Made by a program: the position numbers and the translations under genes. 64,000 bases of DNA. Source: Strigamia acuminata (taxonomy: Eukaryota > Arthropoda > Chilopoda > Geophilomorpha > Linotaeniidae). Under the pieces are notes generated by a model. The model worked only from the letters and a program-made list of their open reading frames with translations. It searched no databases and was not told the origin of the DNA. Position 1 is the first letter of the stretch. Each line of letters opens with the position of its first letter. Below are positions 23,601 through 38,600 of this stretch, piece by piece. Where the stretch lies: the NCBI GenBank assembly GCA_949358305.1, contig OX442316.1, positions 18,724,001 to 18,788,000 of the forward strand. The letters are read 5' to 3'.

Positions 23601-26600
23601 TCGGTGCTGGGATCACAGGTGACAGCAGATAGGAGAGGACAGAGTGTGATACGAAATTCGTCCTTCTTTAAAAAGATGCGTTCGAAGGAGGAGGTGAGAT
23701 CGGATTGTCGTGGCGAGGATGAGGAGGAGGATGAGAGAGTGGGAGAGAGCCGAGTGGAGGAGGGTGAGGGAGATGAAGGTGATGAGAGTGAGACGTCCGA
23801 GTCGGAGGAGGAGGAGAGGATAGAGCCGGTGACGGCTCCAGCGCTGGTGGAGCCGGTGATGGCTCCGGTTGCGGCGGGCCCCGTGGATATTCCCTTTACA
23901 CCGCGAAGATCAAAAAGAGACAAAAAGAAGCCGTCGTGGCAGCAGGACTATGACATGTGTGCTAGGAAGAGGAAGTGATTTGTTTTTGTTTTTTCTAATT
24001 GTTGAGGTTTTTCATTTTGGGATAAGGGAGGGATGTAGTATTGTGTAAATGCGCCGTTAGATGGCGCGGAGTTCAAGGCCGAGTTGAAGGTCGTTAAGTG
24101 TAATAAAGTTACTTGCTAGCTAGCATTGAACCGGTGTGGATGTTTCCTTTATTTCACTATTCTACACAATCCATCAAATTAAATATGGATGAAACACATT
24201 CCGACTAAACTTTTCTATTAACTTATCATTAAATGCCAGAAGAGATTCTTTTTTTTTCGAGGGTCAGTGTTAAAAAAAAAAAGAAAAAAAGAAGAAAAAA
24301 GGAAGAGAGAGACTTATGGTTCTCTGGAGGTTTTTATTTTTATTAAGAAGGTCAGTCTGCGCTTTATGGCGAAGCTGTTTGGCCAGCTGCAACATTTCAC
24401 GACAATTTATCGACCTCTCACTGGACACCACAAGCCTCACACCTTAAAAAAAAGTTGGGGTGGTTATTGGGAAAAAAGGTATGTGCCAACATTTCTTCCT
24501 TGCCAACACCCGAGAGTAAACGAGTTGAGACCCCATTTATATTACCCTCTTTATTTTTTTTTATTTTTTTTAAAAAACGGTTAAAGAGAGTTTAATACGT
24601 GTTCAAGCAGTGTTAAGTAAAACTTGGACATTTCCATTCGATTTTATTTTATTTTATTTTTCACTTATACCCGAGTGCACATTTAAACATGAAGGAGAGA
24701 AAGGAGTGACACTTTAAAGTCTCCAAAGTCGAGTTTAAAAAGAAGAAACTCTTTTTTCTTGATTTTTCCTTCACCTGGAATTCAGTGGGGAAATCGATAA
24801 ATCGAACACTTCAAATGAAAAGCAGCAGAAAACACTCAACCGACTATTAAACTCTTCCGATATATAAGTAAAAAAAAAGTCTCCAATTCAATAAAAATTC
24901 AACGCTAAGAGGATTCCCACTTAAAGAAAAGAAAAAATAAATAAATCGATTCTTTTCTATTAAAAGTAAATATTGATAATTGATTTTTTTTTCTTTCCAA
25001 TTTCGGTTTGTCATTCCAGACAGCGACGAATAATTTATGTGAAAAGACAAAAATCAAAAATTAATAGCGTCCAATAAATAAGAAATCGGCGACAGTTCAA
25101 GTCCTTAAAAGAAACACAAAAGAAGTGTCTGTTCGGATCGGAACTCACCGTTTGCGTTTTTGTACTGCACAGTGTAGGACAGTAGAGGACTGTTGCCGTC
25201 GAAAGGGGCACTCCACGCAATGACCGCAGTTCTGCTACTAACTTCGACCACTCGGACACTGTCAGGCACTTCCGGTTGCTCTATAAAAAAATGGAATAGG
25301 AAAAAGGCAATCTGAGAGTTAATCAATCAAGACCATATGCGGCTAACAACTGGTCGTCAAAATGAAAAAGACACTCGCAAGTTAAGTCGAGAGGCCGTTT
25401 TGATGCCTCCCGGAGGAAAACACTCACAACTCTATCTCTACTACTGGACCGAATTTCCTTCTTTTTTTAACGTTTCTTCTCGCACTCACAAAGTTCGAGG
25501 CACACAACTCAATAAACTGGAGTGCGAAACCGTAAACCGTAAACTAACAGAGTTTCTTTCCATTCCGCAGTTAAAAATAGATAAAAGTGAATCACAGTGG
25601 TCGTCTCGTCTCCTCTCCTCTCCGGTCTCCACAAATCCACTTCTTTTCGTACATTATAACAGTAAATTTAAGTAAATTCTTTGCATTTTTAAAAAAAAAA
25701 TCTTTTATTCCATTTTTGGACCAAATCTTGTTTTTATTTGTAGAAAAGAAGAGATAAAATGGAATTGAAATTAGTAGCGAGTTTCATGTGTGTTTTTTTT
25801 CCATTTTTCCTTCGAGTTTTGTATTTTTTTATGGCTTGTAATGTCCTACTGCTTTTTATTAGCCCGGGTGAAATTTACGATCGGCGCAGCTTAGAAGATT
25901 CTACTCGAGCACGTCATCTGCCGCGCATATTCAATGAAGCGTACAAATCCGTCACCATCTGCTACCGAAATATAGAAAACTGTCGTCGCAAACAAATTGC
26001 ACGGTTTTGCTTTTAAATAAAACAAATAATAATTATTAATTCTCTCAAAACCGCAATTTAAATTCCTACTTCTTTCATTTTTCTTTCCCCCTTTCTTGCC
26101 GATGGAAACGGAGGTTGTTATTCTTTCTCGGTGAAATGAAACCACTAACTAACTTCATTTCTACTCTCCCTCCCTGCCCCCCCCCCCCCCTAAGTTTCTT
26201 TAGCTTCTTATCTTTTAAAACTACGCGACCGTCTAATGGAAAGTTTCTCTTTCATTTTGCATCGCGGGCTTTGAACAAAACAAAGATTTTTTTTTTAAAA
26301 AAAAAGAAAAGAAAAAAGAAAACATTGTGTGTGTGCAAACATGCACCAGCCTTATTTGTATGAATTGTCATCAGGCTTTGAGGTTTGAGCCCACATTTGC
26401 TTTGAGCAAGCCTGCAACGGACAAAATGCCGAAATAGTAAATAAAAAATTTGGTAAATAAAAAATAATCATATTAATATCAAATTCATCTCTTTTTGATC
26501 TTTTATTTTTTTTCTTCATTCCTCCCACCACATCTCAATCAAAATGAGTGAGTTTTAATTAATTTGTCCGTTTCATTTAAACACTAGACTGCACTTTGAA

Positions 26601-29600
26601 ATATTAAAATGCCAATTGGACAAAAAAAATATGAAAACCCAGGCAACTTGTGTAAACAGATAACTTTGTATTCCGTTTGTATTTCTTCAATTTAACTAAT
26701 TTCCCCGGTTGTTTTTAGACTTGCGTAAGAAAAATCGATATCTTAAAACGATCTTTAAACCAGACTGCAATTCCTATTCAATATTCATAAAGAAAAAAAG
26801 AAAAAAAGAAAGGAAAAAAAAGCTATTTTATTTTGACTTATTAAAAGATGAAGATTCGCTTTAAGAAAGACCATTATCTAAAAATGAATGGTATGAAAGA
26901 GATGTGAGAGATTGAAAACTCACCTTCCACTAACATGGAAATGTGAGTCTCGTCTTTGCCGTAGGCATTTGACGCTGTGCACGAATACTGCGCAGCATCT
27001 TCTCGATCCACCTTAGGAATAATGAGGCTGGATTCATAGCTGTCAGGAAGATCTTGAGACTTCCATTTAAAACTGAAAGAGAAAGAAAAAAATTCGAGAC
27101 AAAATGTAATTTGTATCCGAGTTAATAATCCCATATCGATTATTTTCTTCTTTTTCTGCCACCAAATGTAATTTAAGAGGAGGAAGAAAAAAAATCCCTA
27201 ATTATAAATTCACTTGCAGGTTTTAAAATAATACCATTCGATTTTATGGCTCAATTTAAGAAGTATGGTGAACGAGCAAAAGAACAAGAAAAGTAGGAAT
27301 AAAATAAAGAGGAGAAGAAGAAAAAAAAAGGAATGAAAAAAAATCGATGATTTTTTCTTTTCTTTTTTAAAAAAAATAAAAAATGTCATTTGAGATGCAA
27401 CGAAGAAGAGGAAAAAAGTTAATTCTCAAAAGTCTATCACGCACTCGGAATTTCTATTGGAGTTTTATATAAAACTGGTGAAATGATTTCGCTAAGAACA
27501 GAAAATGAAATTCGACCGAAATTGAGCAGAAAATACACTTTGATGGCCAATCTGCAACGCGCATGCACCGAGGTCACATGCAGCAAATGACCTGTGGGTA
27601 GATCCATCTTCGATTCAAAAACCGAAAAAAGAAAAAATTTAAAGAAATATCTCCCTCCCTCCACGTCTCGTTAAATCTGGGCCTCAAATCATGATTGATG
27701 TTTAATCTCAACTCCCGACCGTTTATATAACAAGTACAGCTGTCACTCATTCCGCGAAATCTCTTTCGAGTGATTCGTACGTGTTGCATTTCGAGAAGGA
27801 AACGACTGATGGACGGATAAGAGACGCACATCTTCAACCCTCCTCGTTTCTTTTTCCTTTCTCCCGCTTCCTTCGGTATAAATCGCAACAGAAAGAAAGA
27901 ACAAAGAAAGTCAGTCATATTTTCGACACAAGAGGGTAAGAAATGCACACATGGGCGGAGGAAGACACGAAATGGGCACTAACTCAGCACCCGCTGTCCA
28001 CAACATCACCACCGTGCAGCCATAACTGAGCCCGTGGGGCGTCCGAAGTGATTACGACACACCTTAAACCTCGATATATCGAAACTCGGCGCATTTGCAT
28101 GTGCGTCGCTATAGAGATGGCGACTGAACCGTCAGCCGACACCCGAACCGCTCTCAGCAGACGAAACGAGGCAAAGCTAGGACGTACTAAGAAGCGAAAG
28201 GCGTAAAGGAAGTCACTTCATTACGACGAGCGGCTGGCAAAAGAGCGCGACCTCGCTCACACATTTTGATACGTGAGTGGAGTCTCGAGAATCGGGAATC
28301 GAGTGTCGAGATGCGACCAACATGCCGCGTCCCACTCCAAACGTCGTTTGGACCGATGAGAATCCAAAATGTCTCTTTGGTTTGCCAAACTTTTCTCAAT
28401 TTTCTTCTTTTTACAAACCCACCGTTTATGATTTTTCTGCTCCACCTTCTGCCCGTTGATTGACCATTGAATTTCTATGGGGGCATCACCGCGCGCCAAG
28501 CACGTCAGAGTTCCATCTTCACCTCTTCTCAAGCTGCGATTGGCAGATTTGTGATCAAAATGTGGTAAAGCTGAAAAATAAAAAAAATATTAAAAATTAA
28601 AAAATTTCAAAAAAATTTCAAAAAATTTTTTTTTTTAAATTTATTTCCTACGGGGAGGGGGTTAATTTATGAGGGGTTGGAGAAATTCGAGTTGGGAAGA
28701 AGATGCAAATTCATCAGAGATAAAGAATAGTTTGTTCTCGACTCGAGGTAAATTTTTCTTTCCCTCATTGCATATTTTTTGTGCTCTTCATAGCGCGAAT
28801 CCAGTGGAGTGCAAATAGCAAATTACTACTTCGCTTAATGAGTTTAGTGGTGAGGGGTTTTACATTCCAAGTTTTGCGCACCAAAACTTTAGCCTCATAA
28901 ATCACAAAGTAAGTAAGAGAGAGAACGTGAGTACAATTCTTTTCATCTAAACCAGAAAATTACTAGCAAGAAAATAAAGGCTTGTGTAATTACATCATCA
29001 TTGCCACTAACACGAATGAGAATTAAAATTACGACACTTTATCACGCCTTCGTTTACACTTTCAACACGAGTTTGCGGCGGTAACAAAAAAAAAATTTAA
29101 AAAAAAAAAATTATGGAGTAATTTTTAACATTCAACATTGAACCGACTGGATTTCAACTTTTCAGTGCAACCACTTATTGGTAATGGAGCTGGCAGGGCG
29201 CATTAATTATTCCTACCTGCGCTACTCGTTCGGATTGGTTTCTATTCTATCTCGTGATTCTCATCTCTCGTGTTAATTTAATTCTCCTACTTTTAGGTAG
29301 TCGTGGAACGTGGCTGATTTTAGACACTCGTGCTCTGCACTTGCTGAAACCAATGAGTTCAATAAAAGTTCCATAAAAGATTTTTCATACAAGATGCATC
29401 GGCTTTTATCGTGCTCGCTGCACGGGGAAAAGTTGGTGAACAAATGGCGCGTGTACAGTTTCTCATTATCTTAACTTTGAAAAAAATAACCATCGTGCAC
29501 AGGCGTGTTGATGGTTATGTTTTCCATCATTCAATAAATTAAAAATTTAATTTATCTTCAATTTTAACACCTGCACGCCTTCTCCGTCTCTCTCAAACAA

Positions 29601-32600
29601 GCTTGAACAACACAAAACCCACAAAAAAACCGTAATTGACATTTCTGCTTTTAAAGTTGAGATACATTTGGCAATAGGCAATTGAAAAAGCAGAAAATAT
29701 TTTTAAGAAACAAAGCTTTTCGACCTTGACGGCCATTTTAGATTTTTATAGCTGAGCTTTTCGACCCATTACTGTCTGGTGCGAGCAGTGAAGCGACTAC
29801 TTAAAGGGGCCACGAACTCTTAAAATAGGAACACCGCTTACGCATGCATCACGAGATGACGAACACGCACTATGTGCATGATTACTTGCGAGTTTTTTTA
29901 TATACATATATTTTTTTTTTATTTTTATTATTATTTTTTAGTAAATATTTTAAAGTTGATTTCAATTTCCACTGCTTACCATGCACTGTGAGATAAACCA
30001 CTTTGCTCAAGCCAGCACCGACTCCGTTACTCGCTTCACATAAGTAATAACCTTCATCCTGTTCATCAACATTCTGCAGCAGCAAAGATCCATTGGGAAA
30101 TGTTTTATGGTGAGAATTTGTTGAATTCATGTCTCGAAAATTCCCAGGTTTTTTCCCTATAAATAAATAAAGAAAAAATAAAAAAATAAACAGAAAAAAT
30201 AGAAAAATATTAAAGAAAGTTTGCGAAAGTTTGAAAAAGTTGCGCACAAGTCAAAATCCAACTCGTAAAGATGCAAATTCGGAGAGAAACGTCGACCTTA
30301 AGACTCGAGACCATTATCATGAGATGCGCGTTAATTACTTTCAACACATGTTTTAAAGTGTGAAATTGTTTGCAGCTCTATAGTTTTATCTCGAAATGCA
30401 TCTCGTCCCCGCATACATTAGTCGAGGTTCGTTAAATTTTGTATTTCCTGATAGCGCGGGAAAATCCAGCGGCGAATGCAGCTGGTCCAGTCGGTCGCTT
30501 TTCAACAAGCTCAGGCTTCGCGAGCAACTCTTACGACTTTGCACACACGCACACGCACACGTGTGAAACGAAATTCCCATGCAAAATGCCAAATGCCCTT
30601 TTCAGCCTGTCCGCATCGAGCTCGAGCTCAAACTCAAGCATTCAACTCCTCGGCCGAATTGCGTTTACGGGCCATCTTCTCTTCGCCTCGTGGATCCACA
30701 AAGGAGCGCGTGAAATATCGCCGGTCGTACGAGCTGCTGCTAAGGGACACTGACTCACTGAGACAATTTTTTTTTTCTTTCCGTGTTAGCAATTTTTCCG
30801 GATAATTTCAAGTCCCTAACAGAGAATAAACGAAACGACGGACGTACCGATTCCTTTCTTCCAAGTGATGATTGGCACTGGATGTCCATCCGCCTTGCAG
30901 TCGAATAAGAAGGATTCCTGGAAGAGGATGGACCGGTCGCTGGGCTGCATCAGCCAACGCGGGGGCACTGGCAAAGAAATAAACAAACAAACAAAGGTTA
31001 CGCTACTTACTAAACATTCTCCAAATAGGAATGACGGTTCGCACGACTGGCAAAAGTCAAGGGTAATTTATTCTTTCGCTCGCTGCATTCAGTCATAGCC
31101 GAACGAGCTGAGAGAAAAGGTGACACGATGGAGCGTGAAAAGGCATGGAAGTACAAGCAAGACCTTGTTCTTCTTCTTCTTCCTTCCTCAGCTTTTCACA
31201 TCTCCTCGCTACTCCCTCGAGCAATTGACGAACGAAGGCGCCTCTGCCCCCACCTTCGAATGCAAACACTTGACTTGACGTAAAAGAAAGAAAGAAAAGA
31301 AAAAAAAGAAAAAAAGAAAAAAAAAACGCTTGATATTCTGTCTTTACTAGGGTGTACAAATATTCTCGCTTTGCAAACTTGTCCTAACGCCAGAGCAATC
31401 ATAAATCACGCTTCTTTAGGCTGCAAAATATTAAAAACTGCCTACTTGAAATCGGAATGTCACTTGCAGCAGCCGAATCAAACGAAATTTAATCGCAAAC
31501 GTCAATCCATCAAGTAAATTCTATTAGAAAAACGGCAAATTCTTTTCCCTGCTATTGCAAAGCAAAAGAAATGGGCATACATTTCGAGATTTAATGTCTT
31601 GTCTTTTCCAAACTTAATCCCCATATTTTAAATCCAGTTTTGATTTTTTTTAAAGGCAAGATAAAAATTTGCAATGCAGTTTCAATGCAAACAAGCATGC
31701 ACAGGAAATTAAAAGAGAAAGGAAAATGATGGAGATTGAAGAAGCAGCAGCATTTTTATAGCCCGAAACCACTGCCACTGCCAAAGCCCAAAATGTACGG
31801 AAAAGGAGTTTTTCTCCCCCCTTCACCCCCCTCTCTCTCTCCTTTACTCGAGACATTTTAATCAACCGTTCCAATTGATTTACAAGGACGTAAGAGGTTA
31901 GTGTAGCGTAATTATCTCTTCTCCAGTTCGACGTGCATTTTAAAGACATGTCTTGGATCGACGAGGACTTTTCTCATGGAGAAAAAAAACAAGGTTTTAT
32001 CGACAAACATTAACGAGTCGCCCTCTTGTCGCTAAAAACAAACTTGACTTAACTCGACTCAACTCAACTGAACCAAACACGCATGACTCGCGCAGAGTCG
32101 CAGTCGCAGACAGGCAGAGCGTTTTAATCACATTCTAATTTCACTTACCGTCCACGATCAAAACTGCCGTGTGATTGGCAATGGCGATGGGGTTCTTGGC
32201 TATACACGAATAGGCGCCTTTCTGGTGAGATTTGATGCCGGAGAAAGTGAGGGAACTTGAGAATTCCTCGTCCTGACGAATCGTTACGTCCATCTCGGGT
32301 GTGATGTGGTTGCCATCTTTGACCCACGTGATGGTGATGGGAAGGTCGCCTTGAGTGACAACGCACGTAAGCCGAGCACGAATCCCTTCCTGGACGACGC
32401 GGGGAAACGAAAACGGTTCGATCAACGGCGGAACTAATTAATAAATTAATAAATTATTAAATTATTAAATAATAAACAAATCGATTAAAATAATAAATGT
32501 ACATGCACTCACAAGTCAGTTTTAAAAGTATTTGTGGGTTTTGCGGATATGAGAAAAGAAAACATTCTTCCTGATTAACACAACTAAACCAATGGAAGGT

Positions 32601-35600
32601 TTCTCGATGTTTGCCCACGAGCTGAGCTCACTCTGACTGGTGCACCTTTCCTTATATTTCCTCCTCCTAGGCAACATATTGAACCGACATAGTAAATCTT
32701 TAAAAAGAGGTTTTATTAAATTTCGAGCCTTGTTAACGGATGTTGCTTTAACGTTGGCAGGCAATGTTTGGAAATTCCTTCCGTCTATTATGTATTCATT
32801 AAATTGAATAGAAAATTAACTTTTCGCAAAATCATCACATATGCGGTTGTCAAAACGACGCCATAATTTAACTTGGGTTAGTGTTTACTCAACCGTGCAA
32901 GAGTAGCAATCGTCACGCACACTTGAAAAATTAATCTCGATTCAAATGATTAAACCAAAATGCACAATTAGCTGCGTAGAAAACGAAATTTCTTGCGCAC
33001 TATCTATCGTCCGTTATTGACACACGTTACACGTTTGTCAAAGCCAAAAGCCTTCAATATTTCAGCTGCCGTAAATTCTAAATTCAACTTGAATTTTTGA
33101 TAACCTCTAGCATGAAACATCTCCATAATTCACCACGTTTCATGTTTATGTCACGAAAGTAAACCGGCTCGTTTTTCTCTTTTAAACCCGATAAACTCGA
33201 GTTGTCTCGTTCAAATACCATGGGAGAAGAGAACAAATTAAAAGAAAAAGTAACTTTTCATTCTATTTTCTATTTTCTTTAATTCCGACTTAGGAAATAA
33301 AAAATGATAGATTGAAAAGTCTTTTCAATCATGATGTGTAGGATACTACATATCCCTTTGAGCAGCAGTCCTAACTTGCAAAGGAGTCGAGACGTCGAGA
33401 GAAGAAAAGAAAAGAGAAGAGAAAAAGAATCGCCGACCGATTTATTCGCATCCTTTTGTGCTCGTATGAAAATGGCAGGTCAGCACAATGTTGAGTCCAC
33501 TCCCGACGGGGGATCCGAGTGCAGTAAAGCAGGGTTCGCACGTGTGGCCTTTCCGATGCCATCCACCCGGATGCCACTTCATTACCGTCAAGTTGACAAC
33601 TTGTCAAATGCTTCAATGCTACTTAGCTGGCACCCAACCAGAAAAACTATTTCGCCAATATTTCCACTTTTCTTCTTCTTCTCAAGTCAACACAGTGAAC
33701 ACACCTACCTATTTAGCCGCCCCGAAATTTAGTTTATTGACAATTTCAAAAATCAGCTTCCCCAAATCTTTTTATCTCGCCCCTTTTTAAGTGGGAAACA
33801 ACGTTCAATCGAAACTCGTGATTTTCTAAAGCGGGTAACGTATTTCAGTCTCAACTGCAAAGCTGCTTCCATTCTAAAGCAGATCCCCTTTTGTTGATGG
33901 AAAAAAAGGCTTAGAATATATTCACTTTTTTTTTTCTTTTTCTTTTTCTTTTTTTTTTTTCCGGGGTGCATTTTTCAGCATTTGTATGAAAATGTGCTGT
34001 AACGAGTGAATATTTGATAAGTTGCAATTGGATAACGGGATGCTGTGTAGTGTACAGAAGCTCACATTCTATAAAGGGGCAGCGGCTTGCTTCACCGCTG
34101 TTGTCCATCTTTTGCTTTACGATCGATGACCCCAGAATGGCCACACCAATGACTGATCTTCCCGAGAGACCTTGCAACGAGCCTTGGAAAAAGTCCAAGA
34201 ATTTTAACAAGTCGTTGCAAATACGTGCAGAATATTTCCCGGATGAACATGATGAGCAGAAAGCTTTTAGACAGACATTAATGTAACAAGTTGAAAGAAA
34301 ACAGCATAATGCAATATACAGCATATAATGCAATATAAAAAACAAAAAAAAATTATTCTCCTATTTATTTTAAAATTCTATGAAATTCTAAACAAGAAAA
34401 ACAAAAAAAAACACAAAAAGGGAGAGTTTATTTATTGATCATCTAAGTGTATCCTGAGAGCTTTGAATCGCTCGATATTCATCCCCTTTAACATAAAATG
34501 CTTTCTCATCACCATTTTTTCGTGTTTCGTTTTCCCTTGGTTATTGCAGCAAAATGTTCCCCCCCCCCTCTCTCTCTCGGTCTCGGACCATGACAGAATG
34601 AAGCAAAAAATGTCAAAACTGTGACATTCTGCACGGACAATAACATGACATCAACAAAAAGTTTAATATAATGATATCAAAAAAACATATATAGAAATAT
34701 TTTATTTCTTTTATTTTTTTCCTTCTTACCCTGGACTTTCACATTGACCTGGCGTCGAACCGTTTCCCCTCCAGGTCCCCGAGCAACGCAAGTGAAAATT
34801 CCTTGGTCAGACGCTCGATCTAAATTTCGTATGACCAACGAGCCATTTTCAAAGACTTGTTGGCGCCTGTTATACGGCAAGACATTCCCATCTGTAACGA
34901 AAAAAGAGAAGAAAGAAGAGATATAAATTATGCAAACGTCATGTTGTACGATCTGTGTTCGTTTCACCTCGTTCCCACTTGATCGACTCGATCGGATGAC
35001 CACTAACGTGACAGTTAATTGTCATATTACTTCCAGCAATTGTGGATGCATTAGGAATCGGTCGAATGTGAGGTTTCCCTGAAATTGAAACACGAGTTGA
35101 GTGCGCCAAATTGGTGTACAAAGTAATGATAAATTCGCGGCTCGAATCGACTGTCATCTTATCAGACATGTGAGCGCCGATCGAGCGGGTCCGAATGTCT
35201 CATCGCAGTGAGAGAAGGGCAAAAAGAAAGAGAAAGTCAAGGCAAAAGGAAAGGGAAAGGCAAGGCACGCCCTGGTGGCGCCATACCAATTGTAATGGAA
35301 TTCGCTTTTGTCTTCAAGTCGCTGGTGCCATCATCATCATCTTAGTTGAGCGCCCAATTGCCTTACAATTGCAGAGGGCGATGATGGGCCTCCGCAGGGG
35401 CTGTTATTGCCTCCCGTATTCCTTCCTTCTTTCTTTCTTTCTTCTTTCTTATCCGAGCAGTCAAGATTGTCTCGTCACAAACGGATCTAGTTTGTGACTG
35501 AAACCTTCTGGTTGACAATCTTGACAGGACTTGCGACTCGGCACGACGAGAAAATGAGAATGAAAGAGACCAACGAAAAGCCAAATGATGAAGAAAGAAA

Positions 35601-38600
35601 GAAAGAAAGAAAGGAGAGGAAAAATAAAAGAAATTCCACCGATAAAAGTAAATAAGAAATTGCGCCTTTAAGCCAGTGGTGTTTGCCGAAACGTTTCCGC
35701 CCACAAAACGCACGCAAAAAAGCAAACACGGAATAAAAGAAAAGAAAGAAGCCATTTATAAATCACTTTCCGTGCGCGATAGCCACTTTTTAGTAGCGTA
35801 AGAGATGATGACCGGTCGCGACCGAATTAGTTGAATTCACCTACCGTAAACATTAAGCCTGCCGATGTAATCTACGGCTCCCGCCTTATTAGCGGCCATG
35901 CAGCGGTAATTGCCGCCATCATCAACACGAACGTTGGTCACATTCACAAAACTGACGACGTCCCCGTTGACATCCAAGTGCTCGCTGCTCTTATATCGTC
36001 GAGATGATGGCAAAGTTCCATCATCCAATGTCCACGTAAATCTCGGAGGTGGGTGACCCGAAGCGATGCATCGCAGAGAGAAAAAAGCACCTTGCTGCAC
36101 TGTCTTGGACGTGAAAGTCTTTACCATTCCTGGAAGCACGTCTGATGACCCGAGAGATGAGATGAGATGAGATGAGATGAGATGAGGCAAAAAACGAAAA
36201 TAAAGAAAAAGAAAAAATGGAAAAAAATGGAAAAAAATGAAAAAATAATGGGAAAAAAATGGGAAAAAAAATAAAGAGAGAGAAAGAAAAGAAAAATGGA
36301 TCGATGCAAAGATGAAAACTCGATATCGGCGTTTACCTCCCAGTCGTAGTTGTGCAGTTCCTTGAACCGTTTCCTCCGCATTTTCCACGAAACATTGATA
36401 CATGCCCCGATCCTCCTTCTCCACTTGAGCAATTTGCACCACCCATTGATTCAAAATGGTCACACGTGGCGCGGAATCTGCTGATGACGACAAAACATGT
36501 CCGTTGTGCATCCAAGTGACTCTGCCCACTGGGTGACCCGACGAGGAACACGTAAACGTGGCTGGTTTGCCTACATCGACAATCTGATGCTGTGGCTGCA
36601 CGTGAACCGTTAAAGGCACTAAATAGAATGCAAAACAACAACAAGCTCATATTTCATTCGCCAAATTGGAAATTAGTTGTGTTTAATACTATTATTAATT
36701 AGCGAGTCTTTGTTTTAAGTTAAGCAGTTTTGAGCATAATTAATTAGTTTTTCAAGATCCCGACGAGCGACGACGCGGTTTTTCTTCTTCTTCTTCTTTC
36801 TTTTGCTTTTATCTGTCGAGCTTAAAAATTGCAATCTCGTTACCAGTCTGAGTTATCATTGCACAAATAAAACATCATTTCTTAGTGAAATGTGTATTAG
36901 CAGTTTTAATTAAAAGACAAACCGGTGAGGATTCACCGCGGATCTTATTGCGCTCCAACAAGCGGTTGGTTGTCTCTAATTAAAATTAAAATTATAAGAG
37001 CTTCCAAAGTGTTTAAATTCAAGTCCAAACGATGCTCAACGTCCGTTTTGCGGTTATTCAAATTTAAATTTAAATTTAAAAAAATTAAAAATAAAAACAA
37101 AGTGCTTTCTTATTTACTTCGCAGTCTGAGAATCGTCTCGGCCCGTTCTTCACCGACGCTGTTACTGACCACACAGCGGTAAACGCCCGCGTCGTCGGGC
37201 TCCACTCGCTCCAACAGAAGAAATCCGCCCACGTGACGAATCCGCACTCCGTCCTCCGCTGACACCAAGTCGCGACCTTTCACCTTAAACCACCTAGAAA
37301 TAAAAGAACAAAAAACTAATTGATTAATTGAACAAAATGCACGTTCGCAAAACACGCATCTTCGGATTGTTCAGAAAAAAAACTAAAAATGTAACGAGAT
37401 AGCAAAACAAGTAGATAGACAAAAGAAATAAAACAAAAGTCTTTTGTTGACGAGATAAGAGCAAGATGGTGCGCTCGGATGAGTGACAAAAGGAAACTTC
37501 CTTCCCCTTACCTGCACGATTGATTCAATTTTTTTATCATCTACGAATTCCAAATGACTTCCATCCTGACCACATAAGCTAACCTCATTCTGCAAAAGCA
37601 CCGCCCCAGGACGCTTTCCTGCATGTCTAATCCCCAATATTCTTTTTTCTTAAAATGTCAAATGCAGGCCCTGAATTTTTTACCGCTTGTTAATTTTATT
37701 TGAAAAGAGATGAAACAAAGTCTAAATGAAATTTAAAATTAAAAATTTAAGGGCAAAGAAAGGCAAGTCAGTTTAATGTGCCTCCAAAAATAAAATGAAA
37801 TATTTAAAATAAAAAAATGAAGAAAAAAAGAAGAAAAAAGATGGCCATAACCATAACGTGATACAATAATATTTTTATGAGGAAAACTAAGCCCCAATAA
37901 GAGTTTATCACCTCACAAAACACACCTCAGAATGCGAAATATTTAAAAGAAAGAAGAAATATTTTAACATGGTTGATCCGTTACAAGAAAGAAATCGTAA
38001 AAAAGTCAAATGAGAAAAAATAGAAATAAAAAGAAGAAATATGAGAGAATGCAGCGTAACAAGATGCAAGTTTATTCATTCAGCAACAAAGATTGGATGG
38101 AAAGAGGGCGAGACATCATCAGCGTTTTATTGGTACCTCACCTGTGTGATGGAACGGGATAGCCTTGAGCTGCACACGGCAACTGAACTAAGTCGCCCTG
38201 CTTGGCATTTACTACTGACAAACTGTGCGTCATTCGAGGTGAGACACTGCTTTTTGGATCTAAAGAATGGAGATAAAAACATTTTTAGGTGTCAATTTTT
38301 TTAAAGTGCGTTTTTATTTAATTAGAAAATGGAAAGGAAAAGCAAACTTTCACTTTTTTCCTTCCTTTCCTTCGCTCGCCTCTGCTCCGAGCTGCGCTGC
38401 GCTGCGTCGTAGGATCAGCATTTTGCGGGCATATGTCTCGTAAATTAAAAACTGGATTATTAGAATTCCAGACAAATTCAAATTAGCTTATCTAATCGCG
38501 AGAAGTTTCATGCCCGCCGGTTTATGGGTGCAAATTGCCCTTCGTTCCGTCAACGCAGCGAGCAATTAATGAAAAAGATTTTTTTTCCTTTTTGCTATTT

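Larger units (their letters stand above)
19505..24166 (+). mobile_element. full-length Ty3/gypsy LTR retrotransposon
   Basis: A complete 4,662-bp element with 133-bp terminal repeats beginning TG and ending CA, one Gag-Pol frame and no envelope gene. It is flanked by the 5-bp duplication CAATC. It lies antisense in the Dscam intron between the two FN1 exons. The LTRs read as identical, which points to a recent insertion. The domain order (protease, reverse transcriptase, RNase H, integrase) is that of Ty3/gypsy. The variant polymerase motif IVDD rather than YxDD resembles the invertebrate lineage with NIADD-type motifs, but the clade needs a tree. Confidence 0.95.
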
